Positions 1-9,842 of a stretch of DNA of 64,000 nucleotides are shown here, in pieces (position 1 is the stretch's first letter; every line of letters starts with the position of its first letter). Source of the DNA: Otatea glauca. Its lineage: Eukaryota > Streptophyta > Magnoliopsida > Poales > Poaceae. Below the pieces are notes generated by a model. The model was not told the DNA's origin. It was given only the letters and a program-made list of their open reading frames with translations, and searched no databases. Position numbers and translations under genes: made by a program. The stretch covers positions 175,837-239,836 of the forward strand of contig JAYEVK010000410.1 in assembly GCA_036346275.1 (NCBI GenBank), in the 5' to 3' direction.

Positions 1-465
1 CGAGGAGCTCCGTTCGAGGTGAGGTGCAGGAGAAAGCGGTCGTGGGACGAACCGCGGAAAGTTACTCACGAATGCATCATACACAGGCAAAGTTGTGTCT
101 GCACTTGCAATAAGCCTCGTCTATTACATAGGCCATGCTCCCATGTTATGGCTGCCTGCTCGACGATTCATATGGATCCAGGTATATTCATGTATCAATT
201 CTTTAGTAAGGAAGCTGTGGCTGCAACTTGGAGCGCGGAAATGTACGGTTTCCGAGTGGTGTGTTTATTCACGGAGCACAAAAGCTGGGAGGATACACGT
301 TGGGTCCCAGACATGAGCAAGCTAAAGAGAGTAGGAAGAAGGCAATCCAGGCGTATAAGGAATGATATGGACGCCGCTGAAAGTGGCCGCCACGTAAAGA
401 AATGTTCTGCTTGCAAGGAGACAGGGCACTCTTTCAAGAGTTGCCCGAAGATTCAGAAGCCGTGA
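1..465 (+). pseudogene. C-terminal fragment of MULE transposase (MURA type), SWIM finger plus zinc knuckle
   Basis: The frame open to the stop at 463-465 encodes the tail of a Mutator-like transposase. A SWIM-type zinc finger is visible (C-x-C followed by C-S-H, about bases 113-165). It is followed by a segment shared with copy B that contains KSWEDTRWVPDMSK, then a CCHC zinc knuckle near the end (CSACKETGHSFKSC). SWIM and CCHC modules are usual C-terminal DNA/RNA-binding parts of plant MURA proteins; the DDE catalytic core would lie upstream, outside the window. The matching region of copy B is frameshifted and loses its zinc knuckle at an internal deletion. Autonomy of this copy cannot be judged. 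Confidence 0.75.
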
Positions 466-785
466 AGTGTTATATGTTCTTTTCGTTCTGAACTGTGGTT
501 TACTTCGATGCACTAGAATTTCATTTGCTTGTATCGAATTTGTACGTGTGGTCAAAATATGTACTATGAATGTTATTGTACTTGATTAAATGAGAGTGTA
601 GTATGTTGTATTCATTTTGTATCTTTTTAACGCTTTGCACATAGATGAACATTTTTACTTCCATGTATTACGTGTGCTCTAAATTACGACAGTACTTATT
701 CAATTAATATTCTATTTGTAATTGTTGTATTTATTTTGCACCTTTTTCACACCTTGTAGTAACATAAACATTTTTATTTGCAGGC
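466..785. other. AT-rich spacer inside MULE-A
   Basis: AT-rich sequence between the transposase stop and the PMD gene. It probably holds the transposase 3' UTR and the intergenic part of the element. No ORF, RNA or clear repeat seen. It is absent from copy B because of the internal deletion there. Confidence 0.5.
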
Positions 786-3374
786 ATGACGGGCGGACAG
801 TTGTACAAGTTGCTTGACCCGTCGGTCGATGTGACTCACTGGAGCCGTTTAGCGACCTTGCTCCCGCAGGGTGGGGAGGCGGCGTTGGAGCTTGGGGCCC
901 TGCGCTTGCGCACCCCCATGAGGGCGTGGTGTCTCGATCCGCGTTGGATCCCGAGGTTATTTCAATTTCGTCGCAGTGTTGTACTCATGTCCCCTTCAAC
1001 ACCACAATAATAATTGTCACATTCTTTTGCGTGTTGAGGCGGTGGCCTACTACTGCTGTTCGTATGGTCGAGGCGACCGCGCGGATGCGTAGGGACCGAC
1101 GGAGTGCCTCTAGGCGGTTCCTCACGACGTGAGCTTCTCGATCGCTCTAGTGGACCGTGGCGATGTCCGAGACCCACACTTTTCACCTGTCGTGTGGTGA
1201 GATGGTGTCGACACTAGAGGACGTCAGTTATCTCCTAGGCCTGCCCTGCTCAGGGGATGCGGTGGTTCCTGCAGACGTCGACCCAGAGTGGCAGGCAGAT
1301 ATCCTCCACCGGTTCGTGGGTGCTACTCAGCACGAGACACGACTTTCGCAGCTGCACACGGTCCGACGCAGCGGTGGCTTGTGCAGTTCTACGTAAGTGC
1401 GATTTTTCCTTGTCGTATGTGATTTGACTAACCGTGTGTGATTTTCATTGCATTTAACAACCTAACCTTTACTTTCTGCAGCCCGAGAGGATGGTACCCG
1501 GAGCTGGGGAGCAGACCGTCGCCCGACACTTGGAGGCGTATCTCCTGTGGCTCTTCGGGTGGGTCTTGTTCTGCTTGTCGCACGGAGACACTGTCGATAG
1601 GCACATGATCCAGTTTGCGAGGACGATGGCCGACGCCGACTTGGAGGAGATCCCGCAGCTGGCTTGGGGACCCGCGTTACTTGCCGCGATGTACCGGGCA
1701 CTGTGCGACGGGTGTCGTCGCGTGTTCGACTCGTCCACTCTTGCCGGATGCCCTTTGCTACTAAAGTTGTGGTCGTTCGAGAGGTTCCAGATCGGACGAC
1801 CACGATAGACTGCTACCACGGCCCGACCTTCTACTGTGGTTCCGGGGACGAGGTTGATCGTCCGACGATGGGGGCATTGTGGTGTCGCCGATCGGTCAGT
1901 ACTATCTATCGTAGCCGTATGTTGTTTTTTAATTCTCCATGTGCTGTACTAACGTTAATCGCTGTTGTTTTCTTTTGCAGCAGCGGTTCACCCTAGTTAC
2001 AACGCACGCCGTACCTCGACGTAGCGATGTTGGACCACCACTGACGATCGCGCCATATGGCGCCCTACGTTCTCGAGCTTGTCCAGCACGCGCGCCGCTT
2101 GGCTCGTCGCTGCGAGACACTCATCGACGCAGCGCATCTTGGTTGACACGACGTCACTTGGTGTTCGACGTGTTCGTCGAGCCGTACACCGCCCACCCCG
2201 TCTTGAGGCGATTTGAGTGCGGCAGCGCTTCCAGTACCACAGCGACATCTTTCAAAGCAGCGTGCACTCGCTCGTATTTCTACATTTTTCCCTTCTATTA
2301 GTACTTACGATCTCGGTGGCTTGCGAATTAATGTTGCGCTTTCGTTTTTGCAGGTACACACGCAAAGGCTTCGTCGGCACGCAGAGCTGGGCAGCACGCA
2401 TGGTACCTCATGCGCAGCAGTGGGCATTGGCTCTTGCGGATGTGATCGACGAGACTGCCCCCTATGACCACGGCATGTACGACGCATATATCGAGTGGTA
2501 CAAAGACGCGCACCGCGCTCGAGTTGCGCGGTCGTGGAGTCACCTCCCAGGCACGATCCGACCACTTCCGACACGTACCCCACCCAGCTAGACTCTGCTT
2601 TCCACCGCGCGGTTCGTACTCCTTCCATTTGTCATTCAATGTAACGTCTTGAAAATTATGCCAACTAACTAGCCTCTTTTCGTTTTCGCAGAGCGACCTT
2701 GCCAGGGAGGCACACGAGGCGACGTCGGCGTTGATACAGGCGGTCGGTGCCACCCATACGATAGGGGTCATAGCGGACGACCTTCGAGGGGCGCTGCGCC
2801 ATATTCAGGACTTGACTCACCGTGTTGTACACCTGACGTCGTGTAGGCGGCCCAGGGCGGACGACGTGGTACAGATCCCCTCGTTAAATGCAGCACGAGG
2901 TCGACACGCAGCGACCTCGGCCGCCCGTCTGCACTGCACGGGGCTCCGGTGGTACCGGACGGCGTCTCATTCCGATGACCGCAGGTACATCAGGTGGTCT
3001 CTTTTTTCATATATTTTGTTGTTCATATAACGTGTCGTTCTAACTTAAAAAGTTTGTCAACAGCGTCCGATCCTGCCCTTGACCAGAGTGCGAGCACCTC
3101 GGGGACTCAAGATTTTCGGGACGAGGACTTGACTTTCTTGTGGATCCTTATCGCGATCCGCGGTGTGGTACTTGGTTCGTCGCAGCTCGCATCGGCCCCC
3201 GGCCCATCTCAGCCGACACAGGACGCCTTCGCTACTCCGCCAGCCCCGGTCCGGCCTCCTAGGAGTACTCATGGACAGGCCCCTGACCAGCTCACATATC
3301 CGTCTGGACATGTGCAGCGTCGTAGGAGGCCTGGGACCACACGAGGTGTTGCACCGCGCAGGGGCCTTAGCTAG
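786..3374 (+). pseudogene. Plant mobile domain (PMD, MAIN/MAIL-like) gene carried by MULE-A, decayed
   Basis: Translated pieces match the plant mobile domain (aminotransferase-like PMD, PF10536). The first begins MTGGQLYKLLDPSVDVTHWS (786 onward). The second carries ETHTFHLSCGEM followed by TLEDVSYLLGLP (about 1164-1330). The third carries HLEAYLLWLFGWVLFCLSHGD and later LEEIPQLAWGPALLAAMYRAL (1491-1805). Further blocks lie at 2217-2590 and 2692-3374. GT...AG boundaries occur where expected, for example a GTAAGT-type donor at 1394 and an acceptor CAG near 1482, so the gene had several introns. Frameshifts, such as the one just before ETHTFHL, break the reading frame. PMD proteins in plants act in silencing and genome stability, and mobile copies are common in MULEs and Gypsy elements; a role inside this transposon is not known. 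Copy B has lost nearly all of it. Confidence 0.7.
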
Positions 3375-4233
3375 TTTGTTTCTTTTACACATGATGTATC
3401 GTGAACAATATCATCATTTACTTCCTTAGCTCATGTAATATCACATATTTTAGTTTTATTTATGAAGTTTTGTGCTATATATAATCTTTTACTTCCGTGG
3501 CACTATTTGTAAATACGCTACCAGTACCTTTGTCATGTCGATAGGACAGCACACACGTAGCTACTTTGTCAGTGCGATGCGACAACACACTGCTGGCAGC
3601 TATCCCAGCTAGCTTTTTTCTTTCATATATTTTGTAATGAACACAAAATGATGCTTTATTTCCTCATATTACGTCAAATTCAGCTATGGAATTTTGTTTT
3701 CATAAGTTATGTTTTATTACGGTATGATCACTATAGCTTTCCATGGATTCCATAAAATAACAGGTTTACATGACAAATTATGGAGTAATAGCCCTGAAAC
3801 ACCCTTCGACATATGTACGACCTTGCGGCAGACTTTTCACGCGATTAGACAACTCACGGCGCAATGCTTTCAACCTTTTAGGCCGATTTGACCACACGAC
3901 AGACCTCTCCGCTTTCGCATTACGTGCTTTGTCATACATGCAGCACGTTCAAAGTGACCACTCAACGCCTACTTTTGTTCGTCTTTGCAGTCGTGTGGCT
4001 TTTCTCGATGGTGACAAGTCGTGCGACCTTCCACGTAGGTGACAGTGGTGCGGCTTTGATGATGGGTGACACGTCGTGCATTGCTCATAGAGGATGCCAG
4101 ACGTCAAACCGACAAGTCTTTGTAGTCGAGTGGAGTAACCCCTCACCACCACTATAAAACCGCCTAGGGGTACGCATCCAACACCGCCAAACAAGCAATA
4201 CACGCCAGCTGAATCTACACAAATTAGGGCACG
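3375..4233 (+). promoter_or_regulatory. MULE-A intergenic segment with TATA box for the downstream gene
   Basis: Non-coding stretch between the PMD gene and the zinc-finger gene, conserved in copy B (57180-58030). It ends with a TATA box (actataaaac, 4151-4160) about 80 bp before the start position of the next gene. The same box is kept in copy B at 57951-57960. The part before it repeats a GTGACAA/GTCGTG(C) word several times (about 4000-4080). Inferred promoter. Confidence 0.5.
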
Positions 4234-5643
4234 GTGTCGTTCTACCGTCGCCTCTTCAAAGAAGCGTAAGTCATCCCGCCCGACACCGGATACCAGTAGC
4301 GTGGACGCCCCAGTTCTGCCGGAGTTGCCCAGACCCAAATGCGACTGCAACCTTCCGGCGAAGATGATGCAATCTACCCACGGAGAGACGGCCGCCGCGC
4401 CACCATCTTGCAGTTCGCCCTACTGTAAACCTACTTGTATCCATAAAATACAAAGCAAAGACCATTTCATGCACCATTCTTTCTTTTCTCAGCACAAGGA
4501 CCGGTGTTGCTTCTTCCAATGGATCGACGGACCGAAACGGCGTGACTTCGAATTTATGTACAACTGCCATGACGCCTACCCCGCTTCGCCCGAGAACTTC
4601 ACCCGGTGGGAGAGGCCGCCAGGATATGTCCCCGCTCTAGATCGACCAGAGCTCAGGGCCGGTGGGCAAGGGGCCAACCAACGGGTGAGTTTCATGTGAC
4701 ATACTCATGTTTCACTCACAAAGTAGTAATTCTAAACCAGTTTATCGCATACAGGAGTTCAAAAAGAAAATTGCAAAATTGCTGGAGTCAAAGGAGAAAC
4801 CTCCTCAAGGCACACCAAATGCCCGACTTTTTGCGAACACGGCCTTGAGCGATGGTAGATACCGCCACGATGAACTAGCGGATGAAGATTCTACCGGTGC
4901 CCGTGGCCCGGGATGAATGATGCGGTCGCTTCAATTGGGTGGACCGGAGACATACCACCCACATCTCAAACTTCTGTATGGGATAACCGGGGAGCAACCT
5001 CTCCGTGGTGCTACTACCACCCGTAAAAGCCGGACTCGAGCACGCCTACGGTGTTATTCAACGCCAAAGCGGGCATCTTGCATTGATCGCAGTGGCACGC
5101 TCCGGCCAGTACAACGATAAGCCCAACACACACCTCCCGCACCATACGGTGGAGTGCGAGCCGAAATAGAGCAGACGTCTCGGCAAGTGTTCGCCAACGG
5201 CCAACACACCAGAGGTGCAAGAGGGTACCTCCTCTCGAAGAGGAAGGGACAAGGGGAAGCAGCCGACCGAGGTCCGCACCACGCAACAAATCCTTGACGC
5301 ATTACACAGACCATCCGGGAACCCATGTGGTATTATCATAGGGGACGCCAGGAATTGGGATGACATGCCCATGTGGGAGGGCAGAAATCCACATAAAAAA
5401 GATCAAAAAATTCTGTCTTATACACCCGAGATGTACGGCATAGAGCACCCATTCGGCGATTGCTGGGAGCACTGCGGATCCCCATGGAGTTCTTTCATAG
5501 TAGGGATTGAGTTGTGCCCGAGTATAAATCTCAAAATTTACACGGGTCAGATAATATGCAGAAAATGTGGGACATCATTCTGGCTATACCCAGATAGGCG
5601 GAACGATCATCTGTTCCACCATGACAACCAGTGCTTTCGTTAG
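4234..5643 (+). pseudogene. GRF-like zinc-finger protein gene of MULE-A, decayed
   Basis: The start region encodes VSFYRRLFKEA; copy B has ATG here, and copy A has mutated it to GTG. The first exon, to about 4684, contains CDCNLPAKMMQSTHGETA and then DRCCFFQWIDGPKRRDF. This is the C-x-C ... C-C-F-F-x-W-[IV]-D pattern of GRF-type zinc fingers. A short intron (GTGAGT donor at 4685, acceptor near 4752) leads to EFKKKIAKLLESKEKP. A last open block (5215-5643) ends with a Cys/His-rich tail: CWEHCGSPW, then CRKCGTSFWLYPDRRNDHLFHH. Frameshifts occur between blocks. Both MULE copies keep the gene and its TATA box, so it is part of the family rather than a chance capture. I do not know its function; a GRF finger suggests nucleic-acid binding. 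Confidence 0.55.
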
Positions 5644-6225
5644 TTAGTTCGGCAAGCAATTTCGTCACTGTTGTAATGCCCTTGCAATATAATCTATCTA
5701 TTGCTTATTTTATCATCTGAACTTTCGATGTATGTGCCCTTATATATATGTTCAACAAATAATTTAAGTGCTTCGTGAGAACTATTTATAACATGCGTTG
5801 TTGTCGACTATAATACTTAGGGTTGTTGCACTAGTGGAAATTAGATGCAAAGCAAGGTGTAAATTAAATATTTTCCCAGAATATGGTAGTGCACATATCA
5901 AAGAGCAAATCTGGTGTACTCTTCCTAAAAATTACATTTAAACAATAAAGTTTACGGGCTGCCGAAAAGGCTAAAAAATCACTCTCCCTGATCTCAGATT
6001 CGCACTCTCTTTGATCTCCCTCTCCCTTTTATTCAACAGTACACCGAACGAGAATGACGAACAAAGAAATTTGATTTTTTTCCTGAAAAAATTTACTCAC
6101 AATTACCACATTAATTTCGTAAAACATCGCAACAACTAATACTGACTTTTTATTAACTGCAGCTCATAATTTACATACATTTTTCCATTGATATCAAATA
6201 TATTTTTTGCAATTCGAATAAAAAA
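5644..6225. other. 3' non-coding part of MULE-A, including an LTR-derived segment
   Basis: AT-rich non-coding DNA. Bases 5830-5895 (the block with ttagatgcaaagcaag and later atggtagt) resemble 50985-51045 in the long solo LTR on the right and recur in MULE-B at about 59585-59650. No gene seen. Confidence 0.5.
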
Positions 6226-6298
6226 ATGGGCAAAACCTCTCTGTCGCCATTTCAAACGGCGACAGAGAGCCTATCCCTATCTGAAACGGCAACAGACT
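6226..6298 (+). repeat. Truncated right TIR of MULE-A, palindromic units
   Basis: Contains one full unit (CTGTCGCCATTTCAAACGG followed by CGACAGAG) and part of a second (CTATCCCTATCTGAAA) that matches, inverted, the left TIR of copy B at about 53265-53300. The outer end is missing. Confidence 0.7.
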
Positions 6299-6411
6299 GT
6301 AATGCCAATAGCCGATATGCTTATCGACGCTGCATCAGGAAATAAAATTATTAGTTTTTCAGATTGTAATGCCAGATATAACCAAATTTTCATGGTAGAA
6401 GTCGATACACC
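6299..6411 (+). pseudogene. Gypsy reverse transcriptase fragment, first part
   Basis: Encodes MPIADMLIDAASGNKIISFS and then DCNARYNQIFMVEVDTP, which is Gypsy RT just downstream of the YRxLN block. The frame is cut at 6411 by the solo LTR and resumes at 9843 after the duplicated ACACC. Confidence 0.75.
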
Positions 6412-7242
6412 TGTAAGTTCAAGCTCCATTAGTTTTGGTGATTGGTTTAATATTAATGTTTAATCATTGTTTAATGACAAATCTAATCATTATGAGACTA
6501 ACATGTTTAATTGAGCTACATTCTTATTAGTCTCAAATTTGGATGGAAAATAGAAAACCCAAGGTATGCACTTGTATTCACTCTATTGTCTTAATGCATA
6601 CTTAGGATTCAAGTTAAAAGATAAACTCTTCCATTGCCTTAGTCTAAATATGTGCATTATGTTTCCAAATCTATACATACATGAATGCACACATCTATGG
6701 GGGGTTGATATTTTAATTTGATGTTTCAATTGTATTGATCCATATCCTCTTGTCATATCATATAAAGGATCAAGACTTTGAAACAATCTTTTGAGTATAT
6801 ATAACTTGTGTAGTTGTAGTATACTCATTCTCATATAAGTATAAACTCACATGCAATCTAAGATTGATTATGTGTAAATTGATTCCAATCCAATTAGTAA
6901 TATGCATATACTTAATGGAGTTTGTTCTATAGTTGATGATCTAAATGTATTGATCCCTTTCCATCAATCAAACATATATGGATCATTACTAACCATCAAA
7001 TTGAGTATATGAAACTTGTGTAGTTATATATACTCATGTCAATTTAAATATAATTTAAATTGAGTTCGATTGTCTTTCAATCAACCAAAGAATATTTCAT
7101 CATGTGTTAATGGTATTCCTTGTTGATTAAAGACAAGCGGAAAGTTCTTGAGTATAATGAAGCATTAGTTGCATCAAAGTACTCAAGACACAATTAATCA
7201 TTCTAATTGATTTGGGTTGTGCACAATTGATCTTGGAAGCAT

Positions 7243-8613
7243 CTATTATGTGTTAATGGAGTGCAAATGATGATTGAGACAACCATATTTGTTGAACTAA
7301 CAATCTTCCATGAGTTGTGAAGTAGGTTGAGTCCAAGAAAATAAAGAATCGGAAACGAGAAGTCATCATGTGTTGATGAGCTTCAAGAGGAGATCCCGAA
7401 GTGAAGAGAAGGTTCATCATGTGTTGATGAACAAGAAGAAGATTCGATCCTAGAGAGAAGATGATTGGATATCATAAAAGCTCTAAGTGGATCGTCAGAG
7501 GAAAAGGTATGACTAGCTAGGACTAAGGATGTGTTCATAGTCTTTTACCGGTCTCAGTGCTTGGATGGTAGATCGGGTTGCTAGTTAGGTGCCGTACTAT
7601 TAAGAGGGGTTGAGTTATTTAGCTTAAGCTTCATCATGTGTTGATGAATTCAATCCGGTTCACTCTAGCTCACTCTCTTGTTTTGTTTTTGCATGGAGCT
7701 AACCATTTGGTATGTGTTGCGGATGGGTACAGCTCGTGCATTGGATTTTGCATGAGCTAAGTATTTGCATGTGTTGTAAATATGGAAGCTCATGCTTGCT
7801 TCTTACTGAATCTTAATTGAATTGGTTTTTGCATGAAGTTATGGATTTGCATGTGTTGCAAATGGGAGATAGCTTATGCAAATGTTGTTTATGTGGTTAG
7901 TGCTTGGAGATAAGTTTTGCATGTGTTGCAAAAGGAGAAAGCTAAATCAATTTGGTTTAAAGTGTTTGCATGGAGCTAGAGATTTGCATGTGTTGCAAAT
8001 AGAGAGCTCATGCACTTGAGTTTATTTTGGTTGTTTGCATGGAGCTAGAGATTTGCATGTGTTGCAAATAGAGAGCTCATGCATTGGAGTTTTAGCTATT
8101 GACTTAATCATGTGTTGATCATCACAAGGCTAAGTGTGTTTTGTGTTTGCAAAATGTGTTTTTGCAAAATATTGAATGGATTTGTTATTTGCAAATGTGT
8201 TTTGCAAATAAGCTCGAGGTTGTGGGTTTCAATCCTAGAGCATGTGTTGGCATTTGCTAATGTATTTTGCAAAGTGTCGGGATCATGTGTTGATCCTTAC
8301 ATGGCTGGAGGATTGATCTCATATGTTCGTGGTTTATTTGCGAATATGTTTTGCAAATAAGTTGGAGTTGTTATTTGCAAATGTGTTTTGCAAATGAACT
8401 TGAGGTTATGGGTTTCGATCCTAGAGCATGTGAATATGGTTTGCAAATGTGTTTTGCAAATTGACTTGATCATGTGTTGATCATCACATGGCTAATAGGA
8501 TTGATCTCATAAGTTCTTAGTTTATTTGCAAATAAGTTGTGCTTAATGCGATTCTTTAGAGTATGTGATTAACTTGTACAAATGTGTTTTGCATAGTATT
8601 GTAATCGTGTGTT
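7243..8613 (+). repeat. Array of inverted repeats with constant loop ATGTGTT (U3 part of solo LTR)
   Basis: At least 16 inverted repeats share the 7-nt centre ATGTGTT (once ATATGTT) but have different complementary arms. Examples: 7412-7432 (arm GTTCATC), 7630-7648 (TTCATC), 7845-7863 (ATTTGC), 7915-7933 (TTTTGC), 7982-8000, 8051-8069, 8146-8168 (TTTGCAAA), 8185-8211 (TTATTTGCAA, 10 bp), 8280-8296 (GGATC), 8334-8360, 8371-8397, 8440-8460 and 8467-8483 (TGATC). Several sit inside longer hairpins whose outer arms are GCATGAGCT/AGCTCATGC-like (7750-7795, 7828-7882, 7965-8014, 8034-8083). Decayed members lie at 7096-7113 and 8577-8613. Confidence 0.85.
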
Positions 8614-8698
8614 GATCCTCACATAGCTCAAAGAATAAATCTTTATTGGTTTGGAGAAAAGTTTTTGGGAAAAACTTGGTTTTCTCCTTCTGGTCGGC

Positions 8699-8950
8699 AC
8701 TACCGCCCATGGTAGGGCAGTACTGTCGCTTGGTCTGCAGTACCGGCCCTAGGGCCGGTAGTTATATAACAGAGAGGTGTGTTTTGGGGTATTGCCTTGC
8801 CGGTAGTACCGACCCATGTGGGCAGTACTGTCGCTCGGCTAGCAGTACCGGCCCCAGATGGGCGATACTATCGACTGATTGTAGTAACAGCTAGTTTTTT
8901 TACCGTTGGCATGTAGGCCAGCACTACCGGCCTCTGTTGGGCGGTAGTGC
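8699..8950 (+). repeat. Second palindrome array (ACCGGCC words) upstream of LTR TATA box
   Basis: Five GC-rich inverted repeats in a row: 8699-8724, 8741-8760 (TACCGGCCCT/AGGGCCGGTA, perfect 20 bp), 8805-8829, 8844-8869 and 8921-8950 (GCACTACCGGCC/GGGCGGTAGTGC). All use variants of AGTACCGGCCC and end about 60 bp before the TATA box. Confidence 0.8.
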
Positions 8951-9007
8951 CGGGCTTTCGAGTTTTGCCCATTTTGCCCCCCAACGGCTAGATTCCGTGT
9001 GAGGGGG

Positions 9008-9017
9008 CTATAAAAGG
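9008..9017 (+). promoter_or_regulatory. TATA box of the solo LTR
   Basis: Sequence ctataaaagg, at the usual place between palindromic U3 repeats and the R/U5 part of the LTR. Transcription would start near 9040. Confidence 0.65.
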
Positions 9018-9123
9018 AGCCTTGAGGGCTGGCATTTGTTGTGCCTGACTTTGGGGGGAGTTTGTGGGAGTTGGTTGCATGTATTGCACTCTTCCAATTG
9101 GTTTTTGAGCTAAGAGTGAGTCG

Positions 9124-9248
9124 TAATTGTATGTGTTGCAATTAAGAAGTGGATTGAGGACCTCTTGTGCATGTGTTGCACTTGAGGAGGATCCTAGTGC
9201 ATGTGTTGTACTTAGGAGGTCACCGGAGTGCATGTGTTGCACTAGGTG
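9124..9248 (+). repeat. Four consecutive ATGTGTT-loop hairpins in R/U5
   Basis: Four hairpins follow one another downstream of the TATA box: 9124-9144 (arms TAATTGT/GCAATTA, one G-T pair), 9161-9187 (CCTC-TT-GTGC/GCAC-TT-GAGG), 9192-9217 (arms pair with one bulge) and 9221-9248 (CACC..AGTGC/GCACT..GGTG). All have the loop ATGTGTT. A weaker member with ATGTATT lies at 9076-9088. Confidence 0.8.
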
Positions 9249-9842
9249 AAATTCAAGCGGAAGGGCTTGGCTAGGCTTGTCTTGTTACTCTTGGTATTTG
9301 CTGACACCTAAACGACATAGTGGCGTCGTGCGCAGTGAGCTTCTCGACGAAGGTTGTGAGAAGCCCTGGCGAATTTGTGAAGGTCGGTGCTCGCCTACCC
9401 GGAGGGGGAAAGAGCAACCACTAGTGGATTCGAGGTAGGTGCTCAATTCGTGGAGACGGTCCAATTCGTTTGGGCTAACCTCAACGTGGATTATGGGAGA
9501 CTAGGAAGTCTCCGAACACAACGGTAAAAAGTATTGTGTCTCTTGTGCTTGCTTTTCATTCATTATTTATATTCAAGCAATTTACATTCATAGAATTAAA
9601 TTGATTGATTGCTTGTCTTTAGGATTGCAATTTATTGTTAGAAACATAATTAGTTAGTGCACATAGTGAGCCTAGTTGATTTAGGCTTTGATTGTCAAAA
9701 CCTTAGTTTATCGCTTCCGCATTAATTATTGTTAAGGTTTTGACATAAGGGTAATTAGGGGTGATTTGATTTGTAGAAATTAGTAGAGTAATTTTAAAAT
9801 CCGCCTATTCACCCCCCTCTAGTCGGCATCCTCGATCTTACA

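Larger units (their letters stand above)
1..6298 (+). mobile_element. MULE (Mutator-like) DNA transposon, copy A, left end outside window
   Basis: This is the right-hand part of a Mutator-like element. It aligns along its length with copy B (53125-60129) in the same orientation: the SWIM-finger transposase tail, the stretch at 2890-5700 and the AT-rich 3' part at 5700-6240 all recur there. In order it carries a transposase C-terminus, a PMD gene and a GRF-like zinc-finger gene, all decayed. The right terminus keeps only the inner part of the palindromic TIR (about 6226-6298). The outer roughly 130 bp present in copy B is missing, and Gypsy reverse-transcriptase sequence begins at once. The left end lies before base 1, so no TSD can be checked. 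Confidence 0.8.
6412..9842 (+). mobile_element. Solo LTR, 3.4 kb, Copia SIRE/Maximus-like, with 5-bp TSD
   Basis: It begins TGTAAG and ends CTTACA, a perfect 6-bp terminal inverted repeat. It is flanked by ACACC on both sides (6407-6411 and 9843-9847) and interrupts a Gypsy RT frame, so the boundaries are firm. The interior has no pol coding sequence, only a TATA box at 9010 and a typical LTR end (CACCCCCCTCTAGTCGGCATC). This fits one LTR left after recombination. Blocks such as GTGCCGTACTATTAAGAGGGG (7580s) and AACGGCTAG upstream of TATA also occur, inverted, in the LTR at the right edge of the window. It contains the two hairpin arrays listed separately. Confidence 0.85.

Noticed and set aside
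8646..9242. ORFs of 82-100 aa on both strands
   Set aside because: They are open only because of the palindromic repeats around the LTR promoter. No protein-like composition.
7243..9248. CRISPR-like pattern of a short repeat with variable neighbours
   Set aside because: The repeat is only 7 nt, spacing is irregular, and the variable parts are complementary arms, not spacers. It lies inside a plant LTR with TSDs.
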